A stretch of DNA of 64,000 bases from Gordonia lacunae (GTDB lineage Bacteria > Actinomycetota > Actinomycetes > Mycobacteriales > Mycobacteriaceae). The first letter of the stretch is position 1; each line of letters begins with the position of its first letter. The position numbers and the translations under genes were made by a program. Below, piece after piece: positions 26,332-34,825 of this stretch. The notes beneath the pieces are model-generated. The model was not told the DNA's origin. It did not search any database and worked only from the letters and a program-made list of their open reading frames with translations. The stretch spans positions 88,679-152,678 of the forward strand of contig NZ_NGFO01000013.1 of NCBI RefSeq assembly GCF_002149015.1. Reading direction: 5' to 3'.

Positions 26332-27417
26332 ATGGTCGCCGAAGTCGTGAGATCCGAGCTGACGCGTGAGACGGTGGCGCGCGTCGCGCCCGGCACCGGG
26401 CTCCGTGACGGTCTCGAGCGCATCCTCCGCGGCGGCACCGGCGCCCTGATCGTGCTGGGCCACGACTCCGACGTGGAGAAGATCTGCGACGGCGGTTTCC
26501 ACCTCGACGTCGAATTCGCGCCGACGAGACTGCGTGAGCTGGCCAAGATGGACGGCGCGGTGGTGCTCTCGACCGACGGCAAGCGCATCGTCCGCGCCAA
26601 CGTCCAGCTGGTCCCCGACCCCTCGATACCCACCGAGGAGTCCGGTACCCGCCACCGGGCGGCCGAGCGGACCGCCATCCAGACCGGACATCCGGTGATC
26701 TCGGTGAGCGCGTCGATGTCCATCGTGAGCGTCTACGTCGACGGCGCCCGGCGCGTCGTCGAGAGCCCGGACCCGATCCTGTCCCGCGCGAACGTCGCCC
26801 TGGCCACGCTCGAGCGGTACAAGGCCCGGCTCGACGAGGTGATCTCGGCGCTCTCGCGCGCGGAGATCGAAGACTATGTGCTGCTGCGCGACGCCATGTC
26901 GACCGCCCAGCGCATGGAGATGGTCCGTCGGGTGTCGGTGGAGATCGAGGAGTACGTCCTCGAACTCGGCGTCAACGGCCGCCAGGTCAGCCTGCAGCTC
27001 GAGGAACTGATCAGCGACAACGACACCATGCGCGAACTCCTCGTCCGCGACTACTACGCCAGCCCGGAACCGGCCACCGCCGAAGATGTCCGCCAGGCGC
27101 TCGAGGTCGTCGAGAACCTCAGCGACGCAGACCTTCTCGATCTGACTCTGCTGGCCGGCGCCTTCGGGTACCCGACCACCATCGAAGCCCAGGACACCGC
27201 GATGAGTCCTCGCGGTTACCGGCTGCTCGCCCGGATCTCACGGCTGCAGTTCGCGCATGTCGACCGGCTCGTGCGCAGCTTCGGCACACTGCAGGCACTG
27301 CTCGCGAGTTCGTCGGCCGACCTGCAGGCGGTCGAGGGAATCGGCAGCATCTGGGCCCGCCACATCCGCGAAGGTCTGTCCCGGCTGGCGGAGACCAGCA
27401 TCGAACGCTACGACTAG
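26332..27417 (+). CDS. disA: Diadenylate cyclase DisA
   Basis: 361 residues. The DAC domain holds DGAVVLS and [11 protein letters not shown], the paired motifs that bind and cyclise two ATP into c-di-AMP. A helical linker follows, then a C-terminal helix-hairpin-helix DNA-binding domain ([19 protein letters not shown]). The protein forms octamers that scan DNA and lose activity at branched structures. ATG follows GAAGGGGAGA. The frame is open further upstream to 26278, but the ribosome-binding site decides the start. Confidence 0.96.
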   Translation: MVAEVVRSELTRETVARVAPGTGLRDGLERILRGGTGALIVLGHDSDVEKICDGGFHLDVEFAPTRLRELAKMDGAVVLSTDGKRIVRANVQLVPDPSIPTEESGTRHRAAERTAIQTGHPVISVSASMSIVSVYVDGARRVVESPDPILSRANVALATLERYKARLDEVISALSRAEIEDYVLLRDAMSTAQRMEMVRRVSVEIEEYVLELGVNGRQVSLQLEELISDNDTMRELLVRDYYASPEPATAEDVRQALEVVENLSDADLLDLTLLAGAFGYPTTIEAQDTAMSPRGYRLLARISRLQFAHVDRLVRSFGTLQALLASSSADLQAVEGIGSIWARHIREGLSRLAETSIERYD

Positions 27418-27443
27418 TCCCGGTCTCGTGGTCCCGGCCTCGC

Positions 27444-28232
27444 TCAGGGCTCCTGCGCCGGCGCGACCATGTTGAACGTGATCGGGAACGACTCACGCTC
27501 ACCGATCTTGCCGATCGCCGAGTACGAACCGGCGGGCACCTGGGTCCGCGGACGCTCACAGCCGGGGCTGCTCGTGGTTCCCGACCAGGTGATGGTGTCC
27601 TTGACCTGCTGCGCGGGCTTGAGCACGACGTTGTTCACCGTGTTCAGCGGCGAGCAGTCGCGCGCCGACCACAGCGTGCGGGTGCCGTCGAGGGTCCGCA
27701 CGATGACGTTCTGGACGGCCTTGCCGACGTCGCGGGTGCACTCGGACAGTCCCGCATTGGTGGTCACGATGGTGAACACCGGGTTCTGTCCGATCGTGTA
27801 GGTCGGCTTGTCGGTGTACAGGACCACCGAGATCGCCTGATCCGGACAGAGGGCGGGACCGCCGGCCCCTCCGGGTACCCCTGCGGGGCTTGCCGATTCG
27901 GCGGGACTCGACGCACCCGCGGGCGGCCCGGCGGGTGCGCCCGAACCGTCGGCACCCCCGCCCGCCCCACCACCGGCGTCCGGCTCGCCCGACGCGCCAC
28001 CGGCCTGCGGTTCCGAAGCGGGTGGTGCCGACGTCGTCGACGACGCCGACGAACTCGACGACACGCTCGCGGCAGCAGCGGTGTTCTGGGGATCTCCGCT
28101 CCCCGACGTCATCCAGACGATCAGTGCGACGACCAGACCGACCATGACCAGCGCACCACCCACGGCGACGGCGCGGCGTCGCCAGTAGATCTCGGGTGGC
28201 AGCGGGCCCTGGGGTTCGATCACGCCCACCAC
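27444..28232 (-). CDS. Rv3587c-like single-pass membrane protein with exported domain
   Basis: 262 residues. A short cytosolic N-terminus (PQGPLPPEIYWRRR) and one membrane helix are followed by a low-complexity Ser/Ala/Gly/Pro stretch (about residues 50-125), then a compact extracytoplasmic domain with CPDQAISVVLYTDKPTY and three more Cys that could form disulfides. The position next to disA and the carbonic anhydrase equals Rv3587c of M. tuberculosis. Function unknown. Starts GTG 28232 or 28223 are both possible; the first is used. Confidence 0.75.
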   Translation of the reverse strand: MVGVIEPQGPLPPEIYWRRRAVAVGGALVMVGLVVALIVWMTSGSGDPQNTAAAASVSSSSSASSTTSAPPASEPQAGGASGEPDAGGGAGGGADGSGAPAGPPAGASSPAESASPAGVPGGAGGPALCPDQAISVVLYTDKPTYTIGQNPVFTIVTTNAGLSECTRDVGKAVQNVIVRTLDGTRTLWSARDCSPLNTVNNVVLKPAQQVKDTITWSGTTSSPGCERPRTQVPAGSYSAIGKIGERESFPITFNMVAPAQEP

Positions 28233-28366
28233 GCTAACGGCCGGGTCTTGACTTCCGGCTGATCACGTGCGGCGTGTCGCACCCGAAAAGCGGCCCGGAG
28301 CAGGCAAAGTCTAGAGTTCGCCTTCAGGTTTGCCGGCCCCTGACGAGGCCCCGGGCGCTCGGCGCG

Positions 28367-29020
28367 TCAGGCGGATTCGGCGGTCACGGCGGTGGGCGAG
28401 GGACGCTCACCGATGTCGCCATAGACCCCCTGGACGTTGACCTGTCCCTCGTTGAGCTGGTAGGTCAGGCCCACGATCGCCAGGCGGCCGGTGCTGATCC
28501 GGTCGGCGATGATGCGGCTGCGCTGCATGAGCAGCTGGCCGGTCTCCACCACGTGGCGGGCCTCGAACTCGTCGACGCGGGTCAGGCCCTCACTGCGACC
28601 GGCGAGGATGCTCGGGGTGACGCGCTCCACGACGTCGCGAATGTATCCGCCGGGGATCTGGAGGTCGTCGAGCGCGTCGAGGGTCGCCTTGACCGCTCCG
28701 CAGCTGTCGTGTCCGAGGATGACGATGAGCGGGACCTGCAGCACCTCGACGGCGTACTCGAGCGAGCCCAGGACCGCGGAGTCGATCACGTGGCCGGCCG
28801 TGCGGACGACGAACATGTCGCCGAGTCCCTGGTCGAAGATGATCTCGGCGGAGAGCCGCGAGTCGGCGCAACCGAAGAGCACGACGTGGGGGTGTTGACC
28901 CCCGGCGAGTCGCGCGCGGTCCTCGATACCCTGGCTGGGATGCTGAGATTCACCCGTCACAAATCGGTCGTTTCCGTCGCGCAGGATGCGCCACGCCTCC
29001 CGTGGTGTGTTTGCGGTCAT
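28367..29020 (-). CDS. canB: Beta-class carbonic anhydrase
   Basis: 217 residues, near-collinear with M. tuberculosis CanB (Rv3588c). Zinc ligands are visible in VVLFGCADSRLSAEIIFDQG (Cys, with the Asp-Arg dyad) and ILGHDSCGAV (His and Cys); VRTAGHVIDSAVLGS follows the family exactly. It interconverts CO2 and bicarbonate in the cytosol. The ATG is opposite and overlapping the mutY ATG, leaving no leader between the two genes. Alignment with the M. tuberculosis N-terminus from memory supports this start. Confidence 0.94.
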   Translation of the reverse strand: MTANTPREAWRILRDGNDRFVTGESQHPSQGIEDRARLAGGQHPHVVLFGCADSRLSAEIIFDQGLGDMFVVRTAGHVIDSAVLGSLEYAVEVLQVPLIVILGHDSCGAVKATLDALDDLQIPGGYIRDVVERVTPSILAGRSEGLTRVDEFEARHVVETGQLLMQRSRIIADRISTGRLAIVGLTYQLNEGQVNVQGVYGDIGERPSPTAVTAESA

Positions 29021-29912
29021 GCCCAATAGTGTGCCACCGGGCCGTCTGCTCGGTTGGTTCGATACCCATGAACGAGATCTCCCGTGGCGCGATCCGTCCT
29101 GCACCGGCTGGCAGATCCTCATCAGCGAGATCATGTTGCAGCAGACGCCGGTGTCGAGGGTCGTCGGACCGTGGCAGGAGTGGGTTCGGCGCTGGCCGGT
29201 TCCCTCGGCGATGGCCGCCGAACCGGCCGGCGAGGTGCTGCGCGCGTGGGGCAAGCTCGGCTACCCACGCCGCGCGCTTCGCCTCCACGAGTGCGCAAAG
29301 GTGCTGGCCGCCGAGCACGACGATCGCGTACCCGACGACGTCGAGACGATGCTGACCCTGCCCGGGATCGGGGATTACACGGCGCGGGCGGTCGCCTGCT
29401 TCGCCTACGGCCAGACCGTGCCGGTCGTGGACACCAACGTCCGGCGGGTCATCGTCCGCGCGGTTCACGGCCGCGAGCAGCCGGCGAACCCGTCGCGGCG
29501 GGACATCGCCGACGCCGAGGCCCTGCTCCCGCGCTCCGACGACGGCTCCTACGCCGCATCGGCCCCGCGCTTCTCGGCGGCACTGATGGAGCTCGGCGCA
29601 CTCGTGTGTACCGCTCGGAACCCCAAGTGCGACAACTGCCCTCTCGTCGATTGCACCTGGGTCGGGCTCGGCCGGCCGGCCCATGCCGGGCCACCGCGCC
29701 GGGTGCAGAAGTTCGCCGGCACCGACCGTCAGGTACGCGGACTGCTCCTGGACGTCCTTCGCAACTCGAACGATTCGGTCGATCGCGCCGCCCTCGACGT
29801 CGTGTGGACCTCGGACACCGCCCAGCGCGACCGCGCCCTGGACTCACTGCTCGTGGACGGACTGGTCGAGATCACCGCGAACGGCCGGTACTGCCTGGCA
29901 GGCGAGGCATGA
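29019..29912 (+). CDS. mutY: A/G-specific adenine glycosylase
   Basis: About 297 residues. HERDLPWRDPSCTGWQILISEIMLQQT is the N-terminal catalytic domain with the adenine-pocket Glu, LPGIGDYTARAVACFAYG the helix-hairpin-helix, and VVDTNVRRV the catalytic Asp. The iron-sulfur loop reads C-X6-C-X2-C-X4-C, one residue shorter in the last gap than the classical X5. It removes A mispaired with 8-oxoG. The start overlaps the canB start on the other strand. ATG 28986 is in frame and would overlap canB by 35 bases; neither has a clear ribosome-binding site. Confidence 0.92.
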   Translation: MPNSVPPGRLLGWFDTHERDLPWRDPSCTGWQILISEIMLQQTPVSRVVGPWQEWVRRWPVPSAMAAEPAGEVLRAWGKLGYPRRALRLHECAKVLAAEHDDRVPDDVETMLTLPGIGDYTARAVACFAYGQTVPVVDTNVRRVIVRAVHGREQPANPSRRDIADAEALLPRSDDGSYAASAPRFSAALMELGALVCTARNPKCDNCPLVDCTWVGLGRPAHAGPPRRVQKFAGTDRQVRGLLLDVLRNSNDSVDRAALDVVWTSDTAQRDRALDSLLVDGLVEITANGRYCLAGEA

Positions 29913-30003
29913 CACCGGCCCGGCGACACGCGGTCGACGATTCTGGGACGACTGTGCCGGTCCGGGTCCGCGAACCCGCCTCCGGGAACCCATAATTCGT
30001 GCC

Positions 30004-30030
30004 ACGATCATTGACCAGTCGTTTGATCGT
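30004..30030. promoter_or_regulatory. Inverted repeat in the promoter of the YGQQPP membrane protein
   Basis: Arms ACGATCA and TGATCGT are perfect complements separated by 13 bases, 50 bases before the next ATG. TTGACC, a -35-like hexamer, lies between the arms. Candidate operator; no regulator assigned. Confidence 0.3.
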
Positions 30031-30079
30031 TCAGAGATAGTCTCCCGCCGGGGGCGGATCGTTGCTAATGTCCCGGTCC

Positions 30080-31051
30080 ATGAGTCAGCCGCCGTATCCC
30101 CCTGTCCCGCCACCGGACCCGCAGCAGCCGGGCGGCTTCCCCGGCCAGCAGCCGCCGCAGTACGGGCAGCAGCCACCGCCGCCGCCCCAGTACGGGCAGC
30201 AGCCTCCCCAGCAGCCGCCGTACGGCCAGCAGCCGCCGCAGCAACCCCAGTACGGCCAGGCGCCCCCGCCGCCGCCTCCCGGTGGCCCGCAGTACGGCGA
30301 CGCCGGGGCCTACCCCGGCGCCCCCGACCCCTACGGCGCACCAGGGGACACGGGCAAGATCGACGTGGGCACCGCGTTCTCGTGGGCCTTCGGCAAGTTC
30401 AAGAACAACGTCGGCGCGATGATCCTGCCCGGACTCGCGGTGTTCTTGCTGGGCGCCGCGCTCATCGCGGTTGGATTCTCAGCAGCTGCGCTGTTCGGCA
30501 CCACCGAGACGACCACCGACGAATACGGATTCACCTATACCGAGACATCGCTGGGCGTTGGCGGATCGATTCTCTTCGGCTTGGTCTATCTCGTATTCAT
30601 CCTTGGCCTCCTCTACATCCAGGCCAGCATCATCTCCGGTGCGGTTCGCGTCGCGAACGGCGAACCGGTGACGGCGAAGTCGTTCCTCACCCCGATCCGG
30701 TTCGGGCCGGTCATCGGCACCGCGATCCTGGTCGGACTCATCACGGGGATCGGTTACGTGCTGTGCATCATCCCCGGCATCATCGCGATGTTCTTCCTGA
30801 TGTTCTCGGTCGTCGCGACCATCGACAAGAGCCTGTCCCCCGTCAACGCGATGAAGGCATCCTTCGAGCTGACCAAGTCGAAGGTCGGCGACTCGATCCT
30901 GACCCTGCTGGTCACCTACGCCATCAACCTCGTCGGTGTGCTCGTCTGCTACGTCGGCCTGATCGTCGCGGCTCCGGTCGCCCAGCTGTTCCTCGTGCAC
31001 TGCTGGCGTCGGCTCACCGGCGCACCCATCGCGCCCGCCGATCCCGCCTGA
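30080..31051 (+). CDS. Membrane protein with Pro/Gln/Tyr repeat N-terminus
   Basis: 323 residues. The first 90 or so are a proline/glutamine-rich run with repeated YGQQPP units, low complexity and probably unstructured. A short KIDVGTAFSWAFGKFKNN amphipathic entry leads into about six membrane helices (roughly 120-310) of the type found in actinobacterial DUF-type membrane proteins distantly like GlpQ membrane domains. VNAMKASFELTKSKVGDSI sits between helices. Function unknown. The ATG was picked for the MSQPPYPP start typical of this protein type; ATG 30068 in frame is possible. Strong terminator follows. Confidence 0.75.
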   Translation: MSQPPYPPVPPPDPQQPGGFPGQQPPQYGQQPPPPPQYGQQPPQQPPYGQQPPQQPQYGQAPPPPPPGGPQYGDAGAYPGAPDPYGAPGDTGKIDVGTAFSWAFGKFKNNVGAMILPGLAVFLLGAALIAVGFSAAALFGTTETTTDEYGFTYTETSLGVGGSILFGLVYLVFILGLLYIQASIISGAVRVANGEPVTAKSFLTPIRFGPVIGTAILVGLITGIGYVLCIIPGIIAMFFLMFSVVATIDKSLSPVNAMKASFELTKSKVGDSILTLLVTYAINLVGVLVCYVGLIVAAPVAQLFLVHCWRRLTGAPIAPADPA

Positions 31052-31069
31052 CCGAATCCCAACCCGACT

Positions 31070-31101
31070 CGGGGCGCACACGATTCGTCGTGTGCGCCCC
31101 G
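31070..31101. terminator. Bidirectional terminator with UUCG loop
   Basis: A perfect 14-bp stem (31070-31083 with 31088-31101) capped by TTCG, an extra-stable RNA tetraloop when transcribed rightward. It lies between two convergent genes, 18 bases past the membrane-protein stop and 19 before the hydrolase stop, so it can end both transcripts. Confidence 0.85.
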
Positions 31102-31120
31102 ATGTCGTTGTGCGCCAGCG

Positions 31121-31942
31121 TCAGAGGTCGAGTCCGGAGAGGAATGCCTCCACCGCACCGCGGTACACGTGCGGCGCGTCGTCGTGGACCAGGTGCCCGG
31201 CGTCCGGCACGCGGATGAACGTGGCGTGGTCATTCTCCGCGCACATCGTCCGCATCTGCCCGGGTGGGGTGACCCCGTACTCGGCCTCGATCAGCAACGT
31301 CGGAACGCGGACCGAACGCCACTGGATCCAGAAGTCGCGCCGGCCCCATTCCTCGGCGATCGCGGCCCACAACGGAATCCGGCCGTGCAGGCGTCCGCTG
31401 TCGAATGCCTCGAAGAAATAGCGGCCGGCCACCGGCCCGAACATCGCCGCGGCCTCGGACTCGGACGCGAACCGCTCCGGCCAGGACTCGAACCACGGGG
31501 TCCAGTTCGTCGTGGACCGCCCGCGGAAGTCGGGGGCCATGTCCTCCACCACCAGCGCGGCGACCAGTTCCGGGTACTCCGCCGCCGTGCACCAGGCGTG
31601 GAGGGCTCCCATCGAATGCCCGATGAGGACCGCCGGCCCGCGGTCGATCCAGGTGAGGACCTCGGCGAGGTCGGCGACGAACCGTTCGGTCGCGAGTTCG
31701 CGGTCGTCGCAGGGATCCTCGGCATCGGCCCCGGTGTGGAAGGCGGCGTCGAAGGTGAACACCCGGCCGTACCGGCGCAGCCAGGGGATCTGGCGCCGCC
31801 ACGTACGGCCGCGCCCCATCAGTCCGTGGAGCAACACGATGGGCGCGGCCGGGCGACCCGACGGACCGTGCGCGTCGTCGGCGAGGTCGGGGCCGCCGTG
31901 ATCGCGGAGTCCGGTCTCCTGCGGAACCTCACCGTCGAACAT
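31121..31942 (-). CDS. Alpha/beta-hydrolase (Rv3591c-like)
   Basis: 273 residues. LLHGLMGRGRTWRRQ, nucleophile elbow LIGHSMGALHAW (Ser present), the VEDMAPDFRG cap region, LIEAEYG with the acid position, and VPDAGHLVHDDAP with the catalytic His: a complete triad, unlike the hydrolase at 7113. It lies divergently beside mhuD as Rv3591c does in M. tuberculosis. Substrate unknown. ATG 31942 was taken because residues from MFDGEV onward are hydrolase-like; the open frame above it is not. Confidence 0.88.
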   Translation of the reverse strand: MFDGEVPQETGLRDHGGPDLADDAHGPSGRPAAPIVLLHGLMGRGRTWRRQIPWLRRYGRVFTFDAAFHTGADAEDPCDDRELATERFVADLAEVLTWIDRGPAVLIGHSMGALHAWCTAAEYPELVAALVVEDMAPDFRGRSTTNWTPWFESWPERFASESEAAAMFGPVAGRYFFEAFDSGRLHGRIPLWAAIAEEWGRRDFWIQWRSVRVPTLLIEAEYGVTPPGQMRTMCAENDHATFIRVPDAGHLVHDDAPHVYRGAVEAFLSGLDL

Positions 31943-32039
31943 GCCAGAACTGTAGTCGCAGAGGCGTAGTGACACCGACGACCGGAGCATGTGTCGGCGT
32001 TCGCTCCGACCGCCCGTGCGCAGCGCCTATGGTGGACGC

Positions 32040-32348
32040 ATGTCTGTTGTGAAGATCAATGCCATCTCCGTCCCCGAGGGTGCGGGCCCCGAACTGGAGA
32101 AGCGATTCGCCAATCGCGCCCACTCGGTGGACGGGTCCAAGGGTTTCCTCGGATTCCAGCTGCTCCGCCCCGTCAAGGGCGACGATCGCTACTTCGTCGT
32201 CACCGAGTGGGAGTCGGAGGAGGATTTCCAGGCCTGGTCGGCGGGGCCGGCCCGCGAGGCGCACTCCGGCGAGCGCGCCAAGCCGGTCGCCTCGGGCGCC
32301 GATCTGCTCGAGTTCGAGGTCGTGCTCGACGCGCGCCCCAGAGCCTGA
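32040..32348 (+). CDS. mhuD: Haem-degrading monooxygenase MhuD-type
   Basis: 102 residues with an ABM ferredoxin-like fold; the sequence follows M. tuberculosis MhuD (Rv3592) almost residue for residue in recalled blocks. Asn7 (VVKINAI), the FQAWSAGP Trp and the AHSGERA His axial ligand are all present. MhuD binds one or two haems as a dimer and opens the ring to mycobilin, releasing iron but no CO. It lies divergent from the Rv3591c-like hydrolase and is followed by a LON-domain gene. I see no iron box in its short leader. Confidence 0.92.
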   Translation: MSVVKINAISVPEGAGPELEKRFANRAHSVDGSKGFLGFQLLRPVKGDDRYFVVTEWESEEDFQAWSAGPAREAHSGERAKPVASGADLLEFEVVLDARPRA

Positions 32349-32402
32349 GACGAGCGCATCCTGACCGCCGACCCGGCGGCCGGCGATGTCCTCGTCGCGC
32401 CG

Positions 32403-33038
32403 GTGTTCCCGCTCGGCACCGCGCTGGTGCCGGGCGCGGAACTGCCCCTGCGCATCTTCGAACCGCGCTATCGGCAGATGCTGGACGACCACGCCGACAC
32501 GGCCACCGACCCGCCGACGATCCGGTTCGGCGTGGTGCTGATCGAACGTGGTTCCGAGGTCGGCGGCGGCGAGACACGATGCGAGGTCGGCACGTTGGCG
32601 CACGCCGAGATCACGGGCCGGCTGCCCGACGGTCGTGCGTCGCTGACCGCGATCGGACGCCGACGGTTCCGCGTCGTCGAATGGCTGCCCGACGACCCGT
32701 ATCCCCGCGCCCGGGTCACGGTGTTGCCCGAACAGACGCCGAGCAACTCCGACCTCGCCCGTCTGCGGACTCTCGACGAACGACTCCGCGAGTTGACCCG
32801 GCAGAAGTTCACCGCCGCCGGCGAGGACCCGGAGCCGATCCTCGCGGCGTACGCCCTCATCGATGCCGACCCCCGGGCCGCGGACCTCTCGCCCGTGCAC
32901 CGGTGGGCGGCGCGGACCGCGGGACAGCCGCATGACCAGCAACGGATTCTCGAAGCCGACGATCCGGCCGAGCAGCTCGAGATCCTCGAGGACGTGATGC
33001 AGGGAATGGAGGCCAGAGTGGCCTTCGGCAGTTCCTGA
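32403..33038 (+). CDS. Stand-alone LON substrate-binding domain protein
   Basis: 211 residues. It opens directly with VFPLGTALVPGAELPLRIFEPRYRQML, the hallmark start of the Lon N-terminal (LAN) domain, followed by FGVVLIERGSEVGG and a helical second half. No ATPase or protease part is present. Such proteins are thought to bind unfolded or specific protein partners; cellular role unknown. GTG is the first start codon after the in-frame stop of mhuD, 54 bases downstream, so co-transcription with mhuD is likely. Confidence 0.88.
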   Translation: MFPLGTALVPGAELPLRIFEPRYRQMLDDHADTATDPPTIRFGVVLIERGSEVGGGETRCEVGTLAHAEITGRLPDGRASLTAIGRRRFRVVEWLPDDPYPRARVTVLPEQTPSNSDLARLRTLDERLRELTRQKFTAAGEDPEPILAAYALIDADPRAADLSPVHRWAARTAGQPHDQQRILEADDPAEQLEILEDVMQGMEARVAFGSS

Positions 33039-33060
33039 CGACCACCCCTGGCATCAGAGT

Positions 33061-33074
33061 TAGAACGTGTTCTA
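33061..33074. promoter_or_regulatory. KstR-type operator upstream of aldehyde dehydrogenase
   Basis: TAGAACGTGTTCTA is a perfect 6-2-6 inverted repeat and fits the TnnAACnnGTTnnA consensus of KstR, the TetR-family repressor of sterol catabolism in Mycobacteriales. It lies 93 bases upstream of the dehydrogenase ATG, in a promoter-bearing gap. Confidence 0.7.
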
Positions 33075-33166
33075 GTATTGCGTGTGCCGTAGTTCACACC
33101 TGTCCGTCGGCGGCTGCCGGCCGCTCGCACCGGGCAGGGCCCCGTCCTCTGAGGAGCACACGCGTA

Positions 33167-34666
33167 ATGACCGAGACCGTGGAGTCCCAACCCGCCACAC
33201 TCACCGGCGGGGGCGACCAACCCCAGTTGCTCATCGGCGGCCGGTGGGTCGATCCGCATTCGACCGAGACCCTCGAGGTCCACTCCCCCGCCACCGGCGA
33301 ACGGGTCGGTTCCGTACCGCTCGCCGACGCGACGGACGTCGACACCGCGGTGCGCACCGCACGCGCGGCCTTCGACTCCGGGGTCTGGAGTTCGACGCCG
33401 CCCGCGCAGCGCGCCGACATCATCGCCAGGGTCGCGGACCTGATCGACGAGCGCGGAGACGAGATCACCGCGCTGGTCTCCGCCGAGATGGGCGCACCGC
33501 CGAGCGCGATCAGCACCCTCCAGCAGCTCCCCGGTACCGGCGTCCTGCGCGCCTACGCGAATGCCGCCCGCGACTACCAGTGGGAGGAATACCGGACCGG
33601 ACTGTTCGGCACGACCCGGATCACCCGCGAACCGGTCGGCGTGGTCGGCGCCATCTGCGCCTGGAACGTCCCGCTGTTCATCACATGCAACAAGATGGGC
33701 GCCGCGCTCGCGGCCGGGTGCTCGGTGGTGCTCAAGCCCGCACCCGAGACCCCGATGACCGGCAACTACGTCGCCCAGCTGTTCATCGAGGCCGGCGTTC
33801 CCGCCGAGGCGATCTCGGTGGTCACCGGTGGTACCGAGACGGGACAGGCGCTCGTCGCGCACCCCGACGTCGACAAGATCACCTTCACCGGTTCGACCGC
33901 AGCCGGGAAGGCGATCGGCGCGGCCTGCGCGCAGACCCTCAAGCGGTGTTCGCTCGAGCTCGGCGGCAAGTCGGCCGCCATCGTCCTCGACGACGTCGAC
34001 CTCGCCGCGAACGCCTTCATGCTGACCTTCCTCGGCCTGTTCAACACCGGGCAGGCGTGCGTCGCCCAGACGCGAATCCTGGTGCCGCGCAGCCGGCAGG
34101 ACGAGATCGTCGCCGCGATGGTCGAGGCCGCCAAGGCGATGAAGGTCGGGTTGCCGTCCGATCCGGAGGCCCAGCTCGGTCCCCTGATCACCGAGAACCA
34201 GCGGAACAAGGTCGAGGAGTACGTCGAGCTCGGCAAGAAGGCCGGCGCCACCGCCGTTCTGGAGAGCGAGCGGCCGGCCGGACTCGACTCCGGTTACTTC
34301 CTCACCCCGACGATCTTCACCGGCGTCACCAACGACATGGCCATCGCGCAGGAGGAGATCTTCGGGCCCGTGCTGTCGGTCATCGCCTACGACGACGTCG
34401 ACGAGGCCATCGCCATCGCCAACGACTCGAGCTACGGACTCGCCGGCACGGTGTGGACGAACGACGTCGAGCGCGGCATCGAGATCTCCACCAAGATCCG
34501 CACCGGAACCTTCGGGATCAACTGGTACGCCATCGATCCCGAGTCGCCGTTCGGCGGCTACAAGAACTCGGGCATCGGTCGCGAGAACGGTCGCGAAGGC
34601 CTCGAGTCCTTCCTCGAGCACAAGTCGACGATGCTGCCGATGGGATACGAGGTGTCCGCCGGCTAA
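33167..34666 (+). CDS. NAD(P)-dependent aldehyde dehydrogenase, probable KstR regulon
   Basis: 499 residues, standard ALDH length. An N-terminal QLLIGGRWVDP, the NAD-binding CAWNVPLF, KPAPETP and FTGSTAAGK motifs, catalytic Glu in LELGGKS and catalytic Cys in FNTGQACVAQTR; the C-terminal PFGGYKNSGIGRENG is intact. It oxidises an aldehyde to the acid. The upstream KstR-like box suggests a role in steroid side-chain or ring degradation, which is an inference from the operator only. ATG follows a GAGGAGCA stretch. A strong terminator lies 46 bases beyond the stop. Confidence 0.92.
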   Translation: MTETVESQPATLTGGGDQPQLLIGGRWVDPHSTETLEVHSPATGERVGSVPLADATDVDTAVRTARAAFDSGVWSSTPPAQRADIIARVADLIDERGDEITALVSAEMGAPPSAISTLQQLPGTGVLRAYANAARDYQWEEYRTGLFGTTRITREPVGVVGAICAWNVPLFITCNKMGAALAAGCSVVLKPAPETPMTGNYVAQLFIEAGVPAEAISVVTGGTETGQALVAHPDVDKITFTGSTAAGKAIGAACAQTLKRCSLELGGKSAAIVLDDVDLAANAFMLTFLGLFNTGQACVAQTRILVPRSRQDEIVAAMVEAAKAMKVGLPSDPEAQLGPLITENQRNKVEEYVELGKKAGATAVLESERPAGLDSGYFLTPTIFTGVTNDMAIAQEEIFGPVLSVIAYDDVDEAIAIANDSSYGLAGTVWTNDVERGIEISTKIRTGTFGINWYAIDPESPFGGYKNSGIGRENGREGLESFLEHKSTMLPMGYEVSAG

Positions 34667-34711
34667 CCGCGCGGGACACCACCAGACCTCCCAGCCTCTC
34701 ACAGGGGGGAG

Positions 34712-34744
34712 CCGGGGCCGGACGACATGCGCGTCCGGCCCCGG
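34712..34744 (+). terminator. Intrinsic terminator after aldehyde dehydrogenase
   Basis: A perfect 13-bp GC-rich stem (34712-34724 with 34732-34744), seven-base loop, then TTCTTGTCTC. Confidence 0.85.
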
Positions 34745-34790
34745 TTCTTGTCTCGTGCCCGCCCACAGGCAGAGAGCCGCTGACTATTGG

Positions 34791-34825
34791 TCCCCGAGGT
34801 GCGAGGAGCAATAGCGACGAGCACC
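34791..34825. repeat. Single diverged copy of the 37-bp repeat
   Basis: TCCCCGAGGTGCGAGGAGC, then AATAGCGACGAGC, matches the core and the terminal-unit tail of the array at 7945-8216. As there, the element directly abuts the stop codon of a leftward gene (cydC). Confidence 0.8.

Noticed and set aside
31943..32039. Iron box in front of mhuD
   Set aside because: I searched the short leader by eye and found no acceptable match to the DtxR/IdeR consensus.
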